Positions 43,831-53,096 of a stretch of DNA of 64,000 nt are shown piece after piece (the first letter of the stretch is position 1; the number at the start of each line of letters is the position of its first letter). A model generated the notes under the pieces. That model had not been told where the DNA came from. It saw nothing but the letters and a program-made list of their open reading frames with translations, and searched no databases. The position numbers and the translations under genes are program-made. Source of the stretch: Chitinophagaceae bacterium (lineage in GTDB: Bacteria; Bacteroidota; Bacteroidia; Chitinophagales; Chitinophagaceae); assembly GCA_947447825.1 (NCBI GenBank), contig CANFLL010000006.1, forward strand, positions 1 to 64,000, written 5' to 3'.

Positions 43831-44784
43831 TTAAACCAATTCCTTCACCACATCATGAATTACTTTCGGTTTGCCCAATGTGTAGTAATGCAATACCGGA
43901 ACACCAAATTGTTTCAATTCTTTACTCTGTTGAATCAACCATTCGGTACCTATTTGCTCACATTCAGCATCTGATTTAGCTTTCATGATGGCATTACTAA
44001 GATCGGTTGGTATATCCACATGAAATATGCGCGGCAATACAGACAGTTGTTTTTTATTAGTAATAGGCTTCAAACCCGGAATGATAGGAATGGTGATGCC
44101 CATATCCCTGCAAGATTTTACAAAGTCGAAGAACTTCTGATTGTCAAAAAACATCTGTGTCATGATGTATCCTGCACCAGCATCTACCTTTTCCTTCAGC
44201 CTGTTTAAATCTATTTCCAAGTTAGGCGCTTCAAAGTGTTTTTCAGGATAGCCTGCCACACCTGCACAAAACTTAGTCTTGCCACCATTCTTAATATCTT
44301 CATCCACATAAATGCCGTGGTTCATGTTTACCACCTGCTTCAAAAGGTCAATCCCTAATTTATGACCACCCACTTCTGGTTCAAAGCTTGCTTCGTTCTT
44401 GGCAGCATCACCCCTAAGGACTAATACATTATCAATCCCCAAAAAGTCTAAATCAATCAATGCATCTTCCGTTTCTCTAACGGTAAATCCACCACAAATA
44501 ATGTGTGGCACCGCATCTATTTTATAATGATTCATGATGGCGGCACAAATACCCACCGTTCCTGGACGTTTCCTTACTTCCACCTTATCGAATGTACCAT
44601 CAAGCTTCTTTTTAAACATGGTTTCGCTACGGTGATAGGTAACATTTATCCAGCTAGGTTTAAATTCCATCAATGGATCAAGGTGATCGTATAAACTATT
44701 AATTGTTTTTCCTTTCAATGGCGGCAATACCTCAAAAGAGATAAGTGTGTCCTTTGCCTGTTCAATATGCTCCGTTATCTTCAT
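43831..44784 (-). CDS. metF: 5,10-methylenetetrahydrofolate reductase
   Basis: MetF is a FAD-dependent (beta/alpha)8-barrel enzyme that reduces 5,10-methylene-THF to 5-methyl-THF for methionine synthesis. Motifs are ISFEVLPPLKG (catalytic Glu near the start), NVTYHRSE, NVLVLRGDAAKNE, AGAGYIMTQMFFDN and IPIIPGLKPI. The length of 317 residues is usual. It is the first gene of a leftward pair with lutB but about 110 bases of repeat DNA separate them. Confidence 0.94.
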   Translation of the reverse strand: MKITEHIEQAKDTLISFEVLPPLKGKTINSLYDHLDPLMEFKPSWINVTYHRSETMFKKKLDGTFDKVEVRKRPGTVGICAAIMNHYKIDAVPHIICGGFTVRETEDALIDLDFLGIDNVLVLRGDAAKNEASFEPEVGGHKLGIDLLKQVVNMNHGIYVDEDIKNGGKTKFCAGVAGYPEKHFEAPNLEIDLNRLKEKVDAGAGYIMTQMFFDNQKFFDFVKSCRDMGITIPIIPGLKPITNKKQLSVLPRIFHVDIPTDLSNAIMKAKSDAECEQIGTEWLIQQSKELKQFGVPVLHYYTLGKPKVIHDVVKELV

Positions 44785-45051
44785 ATAAAAAATTTCGCCG
44801 CAATATACAACTATCCTAAAAGCACTTTTATTTGCGGTGTTAAATTAAGAAAAAGGGTACTGTAAGATGTTAAAATATTATGTGCAGTGATAAATAATAA
44901 GTGATAGGTGTTTAATTAAACCATCCAATATTGAACTACAAGTTGCCAAATAAGTAGTTGCTGATAAACAATTGATACTTTTTATTCTCCTTTCCTGCCT
45001 AATCAGCAGTTAAATTATACTTCACAATTGAATAAAGAAAAGTTCAATTAA

Positions 45052-45810
45052 TTATTCCTTATGAAATACCGTGGCATTTGCTTGTGCTGTAGGCGTTACT
45101 ACTAAATCGTTGATGCACACATGTGGCGGCAATGAAGCACAATACAAGGCTATGTCTGCCACATCTATTGCTTGCAGTGGTGAATAACCTGCATAAACAG
45201 CAACAGCTTTCGATCCATCTCCTTTAAATCGAACATTAGAGAACTCTGTATCTGCTGCACCTGGATGAATGGCAGTCACCTTAATTTTATTTGGCAATAA
45301 ATCTATACGCATCGATTTGCTGATAGCATCCACCGCAAATTTGGTAGCACAATACACATTACCTTCCTTGTAAACATCCTTACCTGCTGTTGAACCAAGG
45401 TTGATGATATGGCCACTTTGGCGAGCAATCATCAACGGAACAACCGCTTTAGATACATATAGTAGTCCCTTTATGTTCGTATCAATCATCGTTTCCCAAT
45501 CATCCAAACTAGCATCTTCAAAACTATCTTTACCCAATGCTAGTCCTGCATTGTTTATTAAAACATCAATAGTCTTCCAAGCTTCAGGCAGGGTTTCTAT
45601 CGCATTAAAAACCGTTGATTTATCTTGCACATCAAAAACTAGAGGTAAAATATCTACCCCATATTCAGTCGTTAATTTATTGGCAATTTCAGCTAATTTG
45701 TCTGCTCTTCTTCCTGTAATGATGCAATTATATTTTGCTCCTGCAAACTTTTCCGCCATGGCTTTTCCAAATCCAGACGTAGCACCTGTTATCAATACTG
45801 TTTTATTCAT
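45052..45810 (-). CDS. SDR family oxidoreductase (YdfG-like)
   Basis: This 252-residue short-chain dehydrogenase has the cofactor motif TGATSGFGKAMAEKF, NNAGLALGKDSFED (YdfG-type), the active-site serine in LGSTAGKDVY, and the YxxxK pair in VYCATKFAVDAIS. Arg at IITGRRADKL after beta-2 suggests NADP preference. The family acts on 3-hydroxy acids such as serine or 3-hydroxypropionate; the natural substrate is unknown. It lies 9 bases after the large surface protein gene's stop, on the same strand. Confidence 0.92.
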   Translation of the reverse strand: MNKTVLITGATSGFGKAMAEKFAGAKYNCIITGRRADKLAEIANKLTTEYGVDILPLVFDVQDKSTVFNAIETLPEAWKTIDVLINNAGLALGKDSFEDASLDDWETMIDTNIKGLLYVSKAVVPLMIARQSGHIINLGSTAGKDVYKEGNVYCATKFAVDAISKSMRIDLLPNKIKVTAIHPGAADTEFSNVRFKGDGSKAVAVYAGYSPLQAIDVADIALYCASLPPHVCINDLVVTPTAQANATVFHKE

Positions 45811-45819
45811 ATTTAATTG

Positions 45820-48579
45820 TTATCTTATTAATACAACGGTTCCCTTATTGAATAGTTTATTGTTGCCCTTATAATCTGTTCCTTGCACCACATATATGTA
45901 TGTGCCTGCTGGTTGCGCCACCCCATTAAAGTTGCCATCCCATCCATGCCCAACCTGCGAGGTAGTGTACAGTAATTGTCCAAATCTATTATAAATGCTA
46001 AAGAAATCCAATTTTAATACTCCTGCTGGAATAGGTTTAATTATATCATTCAGTCCATCACCATTGGGCGTAAAGGCACTGGGTACAAATATCTGTGGCG
46101 GTGTCTGAAATATTACAACCTTAATAGTGTCTGTGCCATAGCAAGCCAGTTTGTTTTTAATAGTTGCCATCACCACATAAGTAATAGAGTCTATGCCAAG
46201 CCCATATTCTGCCGTTGGGTTATAGATATTGTTATTGTTTAGATAAGTGTTGCTACTATTTGTTGCCTTCCATAAATAATTAGCGTTAGTAGAATCTACT
46301 GTTCCAATAACTTTTAAATTTAATGGTTGATTTACCACCACACTTGTGTCGTTTCCTGCATTAATTTTTATTTCAGGAATTACTGTTACAGTTACTGTAT
46401 CGCTTTTTGGTTTTGGACAAGTATTCTTTTGTGTGTAATAAACTTTCAATGTATAACTAGTTGTGGAGTCGGGCTGTGCAACGGTGGTTAGCGATGTACT
46501 ATCTTGAAGTCCTGTTCTGGGAGACCAACTAAATTTATCTGCGGCAATAGAAGCGTGCAGTGTTGTCTTTTCTCCATAGCAAAGGGTCACGTCATTGCCT
46601 GCATCGGCAACAGGATAAGGATATACATTAATCTCTATCGTATCTTTTGCCACACATTTCTGTCCCAGATTTACTTGCACAGAATATTGGGAGGGATTCT
46701 TTAATGGTGTCACCCACGGGTTGTAAATATTGGCAACCGTCTCGTTTGTATTGCTACTTTTCCACTTATAAGTTTGTCCTAATGAGATTGCATGAAGCTG
46801 AATGGAATCTGTTTGGCAAATTGTGGTATCAGGGCCAAGACTCACCTTTATTCGAGGAACAGTATTCACAATAATTGAATCGGAAGCCACGCAACCAGAG
46901 TCGGTCATGGTAACATAAAATGTGGCAGTGTCTTTTGGATAAACATAAGGATTCGCACTATTAGGATTGATGATAGAATCAATTGAGTGCCATTCAAACT
47001 TTTCATTGCCTGTTGAGCCTTGTTCGCTTGCAGAAAGCTGAATGGTGTCACTACTGCAAATTAATGTGCTTCCTTTGGGATTTAGCACTAGTATGGGTTG
47101 TGCCCGTACGGATAATTTTTGTGTGAGACTATCTGTGCAACCATTACTGTTTTCTACCCAGAACGAAACTGTTTTCTGACCAGACGTAGGATATAAATAT
47201 GTAGTGTTTTGAAGCGTTGAGGTATCGGTTAACACAGTTGTTTCTCCAAAGTTCCATAGCCAATTTGTGATTGTTCCATATTTACTGTAAGAAGAATCTG
47301 CAAAACTGTAAGGCTTTTGAATACAACTTCCTTTAATGTCAATCTTTGCTTTAAAACCAGGATAAACTCTCACTTTAGACTTAGCGGAATCTTGACAACC
47401 ACCTGAAGCCGTTACTGTTAAGGATAAGTTGTAAACGCCTGTGTCTTTGTAAACGTGAATTGGGGTTGCCAATATTGAAGTGTTGGAATCTAGCGTAGAA
47501 AGAGAATCTCCAAAGTTCCATTCATAGTGAGCTATGTTTGAATTGGTAGATTCATTTTTAAAACTAACAGTAAAGCTATCGCAAACAGGATACCGAGGAA
47601 GTAACTCAGCAGCTTGCAAGGCACAGCTTGCTACTTTTAAGGTAAAATCCTTTCTATGTACACCAATTACTTTTCCTTTTCGCCATTCAGTTATACAAAC
47701 ATTAACCACATAGGATCCTGCCGATGGTGCTGTGCCAGAAATAATTCCAGTAGTTGCATTGATGCTAGCTTTTGATCCTAAAGGAAAGTCACCTGAATAG
47801 CCTGAATTATATGTTACCTCTACATAAGGAGGATTTTGATAATTTATGTCGGCTGCATAAGTTGTTTTACCTCTGTTGTAGGCAGCGCAGAGGGTGTAAG
47901 AAAGGGAATCGCCATAAGTGGTTGAGTCAGGGTCGAAAGCACTAAAGTCTACTTTAAAACTATCTCCTGCGCATATCAAGGTAGTATCCTTTATATAGCT
48001 TTGTGGGCTAGAATTTGTTTCTGTACCCAATGTGTTTGTGCCTGGTATTTCGCAAGTATAAGTAGCTCCTTCTGCATTTATATAACTATTACCTGATTGA
48101 ACAGGGGAAAATTCTACATTCACAATCGAAAAACTACGGCAGCAAGTTTGGTATCCTACAGTATATCCTTCGGCTATGTCGGGTAGTTCCTTGTCAAATT
48201 CATAATAGGCTATTTGATAGCACACTTGAGGTTTGGTCGTTAGACAATTATTATAGGTCGATTTATTAATTACAGTTACATTCCCTTTTATGTTGACATC
48301 AACCAAATCCCCATATTGAACCGTTGGGCTTGTATTTTTATAAATTCCAATAGATATACTTGTGGGTAAATCTGCAAGTTTTTGACCGTTTACTGATGAT
48401 GGATTACACTCTCTAAACAAACGAAGCGTTATTCGGTATTTTGATGAGTTTGCTGCTGTGCCTTTACCAAGATAGGTATAGTACATTTCTCCTCCAGCAA
48501 TGTGTCCGGCCATTGCGGAACCATAAAGCATAAATAAGGCTACGAAAAATACAATATATTTTGTGTTCATAATCTTCAA
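45820..48579 (-). CDS. T9SS-secreted PKD-domain surface protein with gliding-motility C-terminal domain
   Basis: This 919-residue protein has a signal peptide (KYIVFFVALFMLYGSAMAG) and an N-terminal HIAGGEMYYTYLGKG segment typical of Bacteroidota surface adhesin-like proteins. Several PKD-type repeats follow (HYEWNFGDS, ITNWLWNFGET), and the C-terminal T9SS type B sorting domain is PSAFTPNGDGLND, IYNRFGQLLY, GTYIYVVQGTDYKG. It is exported across the outer membrane by the type IX system and anchored on the surface. The start could be the ATG 9 bases downstream. The function is likely adhesion or scaffold. Confidence 0.92.
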   Translation of the reverse strand: MKIMNTKYIVFFVALFMLYGSAMAGHIAGGEMYYTYLGKGTAANSSKYRITLRLFRECNPSSVNGQKLADLPTSISIGIYKNTSPTVQYGDLVDVNIKGNVTVINKSTYNNCLTTKPQVCYQIAYYEFDKELPDIAEGYTVGYQTCCRSFSIVNVEFSPVQSGNSYINAEGATYTCEIPGTNTLGTETNSSPQSYIKDTTLICAGDSFKVDFSAFDPDSTTYGDSLSYTLCAAYNRGKTTYAADINYQNPPYVEVTYNSGYSGDFPLGSKASINATTGIISGTAPSAGSYVVNVCITEWRKGKVIGVHRKDFTLKVASCALQAAELLPRYPVCDSFTVSFKNESTNSNIAHYEWNFGDSLSTLDSNTSILATPIHVYKDTGVYNLSLTVTASGGCQDSAKSKVRVYPGFKAKIDIKGSCIQKPYSFADSSYSKYGTITNWLWNFGETTVLTDTSTLQNTTYLYPTSGQKTVSFWVENSNGCTDSLTQKLSVRAQPILVLNPKGSTLICSSDTIQLSASEQGSTGNEKFEWHSIDSIINPNSANPYVYPKDTATFYVTMTDSGCVASDSIIVNTVPRIKVSLGPDTTICQTDSIQLHAISLGQTYKWKSSNTNETVANIYNPWVTPLKNPSQYSVQVNLGQKCVAKDTIEINVYPYPVADAGNDVTLCYGEKTTLHASIAADKFSWSPRTGLQDSTSLTTVAQPDSTTSYTLKVYYTQKNTCPKPKSDTVTVTVIPEIKINAGNDTSVVVNQPLNLKVIGTVDSTNANYLWKATNSSNTYLNNNNIYNPTAEYGLGIDSITYVVMATIKNKLACYGTDTIKVVIFQTPPQIFVPSAFTPNGDGLNDIIKPIPAGVLKLDFFSIYNRFGQLLYTTSQVGHGWDGNFNGVAQPAGTYIYVVQGTDYKGNNKLFNKGTVVLIR

Positions 48580-48690
48580 TCCAATTGTCTAAAAATCTAG
48601 GATTATTTTTGTGGGGTTACTGTTGCCTCACAAATTTACAATCCAAGTTTTAACATTGTTGTTAGTAGTTAGTTATTCTTTTATGGTCCA

Positions 48691-49311
48691 TTAATCACTA
48701 ATACTCTTCTCTATCATTTTTAATGCTATTGAACTAAGGGTATATTGCTGAAAGGCAACTTTTGTTATCAGATTTCTTTTTCGCATAGCCCTAACATGTT
48801 TCGCCATCCCATCAAGCGAAAGTTCTACTACCTTCCTTAATTCTTTACAGGAATTCTTAGGATTATTATGCAGATGAAGTAACACTTTTGCCGTGTTGTT
48901 AAGGCTAGGTTCAGGGCAAGTTTTCATTACAGTCTTTAGCTCATTCATAAGCAAACAGATGTTTATATTATTTGTGCCTACCTTTTCTCGAAAGGTATCA
49001 TCAGAAAGCTTCGATGTGCCTAAGTTTTTTATAAGCATAGCATCATCACTAAAACTTGTGCCCATGTTATTTTGAAGCATAGCATCATCAGGGCTTATCA
49101 TGTCAGCGTTATTTTTAATGGTAGCATTAAACGCCATCGGTGTGCCTATGTTATTTTGAAGCATAGCATCAGAAGACGTTTTAATGAATACATTATTTTT
49201 TTCATAGGCATAAACAAGGTTTTCTAGTACTACAACTTTTTCTGATAACACCTTAATGATAGTATTTAGCCTATTGTTTTCTTCTTGAAGCAAAGTGTTT
49301 GCATCTTTCAT
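48691..49311 (-). CDS. winged-helix protein with coiled coil and internal repeats
   Basis: This is a 206-residue protein. Residues 1-40 form a leucine-zipper-like coiled coil (EENNRLNTIIKVLSEKVVVL). Residues 45-115 hold a degenerate 14-residue repeat (DDAMLQNNMGTSFS type), about 42 bp each. The C-terminal 75 residues look like a winged helix (AKVLLHLHNNPKNSCKELRK then MAKHVRAMRKRNLITKVAF). It may be a DNA-binding regulator with a variable middle. No partner gene is linked. I do not recognise the family. Confidence 0.68.
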   Translation of the reverse strand: MKDANTLLQEENNRLNTIIKVLSEKVVVLENLVYAYEKNNVFIKTSSDAMLQNNIGTPMAFNATIKNNADMISPDDAMLQNNMGTSFSDDAMLIKNLGTSKLSDDTFREKVGTNNINICLLMNELKTVMKTCPEPSLNNTAKVLLHLHNNPKNSCKELRKVVELSLDGMAKHVRAMRKRNLITKVAFQQYTLSSIALKMIEKSISD

Positions 49312-49656
49312 GTACTACAATTTTATTTTGACAATCTACAAGCTGCTTTTTTAGCTAATAGTTTTTTAATGAATAGGATAATCTTTTCTTTTATCCTTCA
49401 CGCTCAAATGAAGATAGTGGCTAAATGAAAAATTAGGATGGTTATTTAATCAATATCCTCAGCTAGAATAAAAGTTGATGGATGCAATTGCTGGTTTACT
49501 GCCATAGTGTTTTTGTATCTTTATAATAGGATTCCTAGAATGCCAATGAATAATACTGAATATGTGTATAAAAAAAGGAAAGGTCATCTTTTCAAAAATG
49601 AAATGATGACCTTTTATTTCCCTACTTTAACCAACAAATTTTATAGTAATTCCTGC
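49312..49656. other. intergenic region
   Basis: It separates two leftward genes and holds the leftward promoter region of the winged-helix gene and a strong terminator at 49579-49616. I see no gene. Confidence 0.4.
49579..49616 (-). terminator. hairpin terminator
   Basis: The stem aaaggtcatc/gatgaccttt, lengthened by tttc/gaaa, is flanked by A-runs on the left (a T-run on the minus strand). It ends the PadR-PspC transcript. Confidence 0.85.
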
Positions 49657-51864
49657 CTAAATAACGTTTATTAGCGAAGGCACTAATTCTGTTTCCTCTT
49701 CATTTGTATCCCTCTTTTTGTTATTAGGCACAATAACCGTCTTTTGATATTTGCCCTTTTCGGCAGCACTATCTGCATTCATTTTTAGCTCACGTTTCTT
49801 TTCGTCAAGTTCCCTTTGTTGCTCTTCAAGCTGTTCTTTTAGTTCTTGCTTTTTATCATCCATTTCACGTTGCTTATCTTCAATTTCTTGTTTCAATTCA
49901 TCCATTCTTTCCCTAATATCATCACTATTGCTGTTGTCTTTATTATCCTCAATGATGCTGCCATTACTAGAAATTAGTTTTAACCCTTTTGGTGTCATGA
50001 TATATTCTTTATTAGTTTCCCAATTCATATCGTCTTCATTGCCAAAGTTGTCATTCCAATTCCAGTCGTTTCCATTAACACCAAGGTCAATGTGGGTTCT
50101 CCAGCCAATTTTGTCATCAATTTTAATTCTCTTACCCAAAGGAACAGCAATGGTAATAATCATTCTTTGATTCCTGAATTTATCGGTAGTGTTAATCTGA
50201 ATACCTTTATAAAGTGAGAGGATTGAGTCTTTTTGGGTGATAGAATATTTTATTTTATTAGCTAATTCAGTAGCTGAGGCACGGGTAATGCCATTACTCA
50301 TTTTAAGAACAGTTACCTCAAAGCTATCAGATAAAGATCGGACGATTCTTACATCTGTGTTTGGAACAAAAACGGTGTCAGTATCTATTCCTTCAAAAGG
50401 TTCAAGCCTCAACCAATGCTTTCCATGCCAATTGTTGGTATATCCTGTTAATGCCACTTCTAGTTTATCAATTTTTGCATTCGTTAAGGTTACTTTTTCT
50501 TCTGCTGCCGTGCTTTTATACCTGAAATCATTTCGGATAGAAACCAAAAGTGTTAGTAAGCATATTACGCCTGCAATCCATAATGAAAGGAACGAGTACC
50601 TTACAATGCCACTGTTACTTTTAGATTTTGTAATTCTTCTAACCGCAAAAGTGATGATGCCAATGATGGGTACCCATACTGATAGCAATATGCCAATCCA
50701 TGCTAGTGCAGTTTCCCAGCCCTCAGTAAATATGTAATTGAACACCGGAGAAATTCCTATGAATGCCACACCTGCGGCAAACAAGCCTACGACTATGCTA
50801 AACAACGTAACTGCTAATATGAAATAGGCAAATATTTTGGCAATCATAGTAATAACCCCACCCAAGCCTAAACTAGTTCTTTTGGCAGCATCAGCCACTT
50901 CATTGCCAAATGTATGGGCACGAGGTGCAAAATCTTTACCCAAACCTTCGGCTCTGTTTTTTAAATCAGCACCAAACTTTTCAGCTCTTCCCTTAAAGCC
51001 TTCCATATCCGTTTGGATAGTGTTTTTAATGCTGTTCAAATCAACTCGTTCTCCTTTCATTTCTAGTTTATCAGCACTAGTAACAGCTTCTGGCAGTAGT
51101 ATCCACAAAATAATGTAGAGTATTGTTGCGCCTGGACTAAAAGAAAGACTCACAAAATGTGGGAATCCAAATATGCCCCAGTTGTGCCATTGAGTAACGA
51201 AGGACAAGAAAGGCACAAGAAATAGGATACGTGGAATCCACACTTTCACGCCAAAATAATGTCCTAGACCACTACAAACGCCACCTATTAGTTTGTCGTC
51301 CATATCCCTCAATAATCGTTTGCGCATGCTACCTATCACTTGATTTGCAGAACTAGGAATGGCAATCCAAAGGATTAGGTAAGTCCAAAAAGAGAAAACA
51401 TTGCCTAGCACGGCCAAAATGCGTACTATCAATGGGTCAATGCCAAAATAATTGGCAATACCACTACAAACACCACCCAAAACTTTGTTGTTTTCGTCTC
51501 TATATAAACGGCGACTACTAAAGCTAAAAGTTTCTTTTGTGTAGTTAGTTTCATTAGTAGGATTACCACCCAATTGCGAATGAACTTTAGCTTCCTCATC
51601 ATCAAAATCTTCTGGGCGACCCATACTTTTAATAATGTTGTTTACATCTTCATCGGTAATGCAGGTACTGCCTTTTTTTAATGTTTCTGCAAAAAGCTCT
51701 GCAATGCGGCTTTCAATGTCATTTATTATTTCGTCTCTGCCTTCTTCATTTGCAAAATAGCGACGTAGGCTTTCAACATATTGTTTTAAAATATCGTAGG
51801 CAATCTCTTCAATAGGAACTACCCTTCCCTGAAAGTTGATGTTAATTACTTTTTTCATGTTCAT
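49657..51864 (-). CDS. PspC-domain membrane protein (two PspC domains, coiled-coil tail)
   Basis: This 735-residue protein has a short helical N-terminus (about residues 1-110), followed by two PspC domains: RRLYRDENNKVLGGVCSGIA, then NYFGIDPLIVR, and RKRLLRDMDDKLIGGVCSGL. Several membrane helices follow (IAKIFAYFILAVTLFSIVVG), then a soluble domain rich in beta strands, and a long coiled coil (about residues 645-705). PspC senses envelope stress in the phage-shock system. Its co-transcribed PadR gene upstream suggests stress-controlled expression. The ATG two codons later is an alternative start. Confidence 0.9.
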   Translation of the reverse strand: MNMKKVININFQGRVVPIEEIAYDILKQYVESLRRYFANEEGRDEIINDIESRIAELFAETLKKGSTCITDEDVNNIIKSMGRPEDFDDEEAKVHSQLGGNPTNETNYTKETFSFSSRRLYRDENNKVLGGVCSGIANYFGIDPLIVRILAVLGNVFSFWTYLILWIAIPSSANQVIGSMRKRLLRDMDDKLIGGVCSGLGHYFGVKVWIPRILFLVPFLSFVTQWHNWGIFGFPHFVSLSFSPGATILYIILWILLPEAVTSADKLEMKGERVDLNSIKNTIQTDMEGFKGRAEKFGADLKNRAEGLGKDFAPRAHTFGNEVADAAKRTSLGLGGVITMIAKIFAYFILAVTLFSIVVGLFAAGVAFIGISPVFNYIFTEGWETALAWIGILLSVWVPIIGIITFAVRRITKSKSNSGIVRYSFLSLWIAGVICLLTLLVSIRNDFRYKSTAAEEKVTLTNAKIDKLEVALTGYTNNWHGKHWLRLEPFEGIDTDTVFVPNTDVRIVRSLSDSFEVTVLKMSNGITRASATELANKIKYSITQKDSILSLYKGIQINTTDKFRNQRMIITIAVPLGKRIKIDDKIGWRTHIDLGVNGNDWNWNDNFGNEDDMNWETNKEYIMTPKGLKLISSNGSIIEDNKDNSNSDDIRERMDELKQEIEDKQREMDDKKQELKEQLEEQQRELDEKKRELKMNADSAAEKGKYQKTVIVPNNKKRDTNEEETELVPSLINVI

Positions 51865-51878
51865 TTAAATTTTGTTGG

Positions 51879-52244
51879 TTAAAGTATTGTTTCGGTTTCT
51901 GAAGGACTTTTGTGTGGTATGTTTTGTGTGAGTGCATGTACTGCGTCTGCTAGTTCTTTCCAAGTGCTTTCAAGTGCTTCGTAAAACAGCAAACCTTCTG
52001 TTGTCATTACAAAATACTTTCTGGGTGGGCCGCTATTACTTTCCACCCATCTGTAGTTGAGGTAGCCCGCGTTTTTTAATCTAGTCAAAAGGGGGTAAAG
52101 TGTGCCTTCAAGTATGTTAAGGTTCGCTGCTTTCATTTTATCAACAATATCACTTGGATAAACCTCTCCTTGTCGTATCACAGACATGATGCAGAATTCC
52201 AAAACCCCCTTCCGCATCTGACTCTGTGTGTTTTGTATGTCCAT
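51879..52244 (-). CDS. PadR family transcriptional regulator
   Basis: This 121-residue winged-helix regulator has the PadR core EFCIMSVIRQGEVYPSDIVD, then LEGTLYPLLTRLKNAGYLNY and SGPPRKYFVMT, with a C-terminal dimerisation helix. It lies 14 bases before the PspC gene and is the first gene of that operon, so it probably represses its own transcript, as PadR proteins do for a linked membrane gene. Confidence 0.93.
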   Translation of the reverse strand: MDIQNTQSQMRKGVLEFCIMSVIRQGEVYPSDIVDKMKAANLNILEGTLYPLLTRLKNAGYLNYRWVESNSGPPRKYFVMTTEGLLFYEALESTWKELADAVHALTQNIPHKSPSETETIL

Positions 52245-52340
52245 AATTTCTTTGTTTAATAACTTAATAATTCAATGTATTTGTTTTTCAGTTGCATGCT
52301 ATTAGCTTCCGGATGCCAATAGTATTTTACTTTCATGACA

Positions 52341-52381
52341 CAAAGATGCAACTTTTTTTAGTACTATGCAAAACAAAGTAC
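52341..52381 (-). promoter_or_regulatory. promoter with PadR-like operator
   Basis: On the minus strand CATCTTTG (52341-52348) approximates the -7 box TAnnTTTG, with a TTTG (52369-52372) 20 bases upstream as the -33 box. The spacer and -33 region carry GTACT-N11-AGTAC (52361-52381), an inverted repeat of the type PadR proteins bind. A repressor on it would block the promoter. Confidence 0.5.
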
Positions 52382-53096
52382 CTAGTTTTTAATGGTAATA
52401 GGTTAAAGAAAGATGTTTGTGGTTTTATAAATAATTATAAATCAATAAGATATAAGGATGTATAGCAAAAAAAATGTTTTATTCGGATTGATGAGTGGTA
52501 AAATGAATACATGAAAAACATGCCTTTCAAGAGAAAAGGATTCAATAAATAGGGGAGGAGGAGAGTGCGGAGGGGGAAAGTTGGTTTAAAAAGGAATAGT
52601 AAATCAGTCTATCAACCTTCGCAATCAATTAAAAGATTCTTTATTGCTACCTCTAAAACTGGATAATGATTAATGATAATATTTCAGGTTTGTAGATTTT
52701 CTATCTCAGTATGTCCATGATAAAGTTTGTTATGCGCATCAATTATTTTTCTCATTATTGGTTATCGATATGTTTGTGTTTAGTTTCAAAAGTGCATTCA
52801 TCGCTTATCCAATGGTTATTAGGTTTCGCTAGCATCATTTTGTAAAAGGGGGTGAAAAGATTGGTGTTATATAAATAAATACTATTAAATGAGTGCTTTT
52901 ATAATTCGGCTAAGTAAGTGTTAAGTTTTATAAAAGAAGTTCAAAGATTTTATTTGTATAGTGTCTGGCGTGTTGGTATACTGTTTTTTTTCTGCTTATT
53001 CTTTCTAATCCATACTCGGTTGCTATATTTCTTTTAAACTTAAACTGAAAATTATTACCTTTCAAACAATCAGTTTTCATTTATACCTTCTTCTTG
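52382..53096. other. intergenic region, 715 bases
   Basis: The region is AT-rich, between divergent padR and antiporter units. I see no open frame, repeat array or RNA motif. The rightward promoter for the antiporter gene should be near its right end. Confidence 0.4.
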
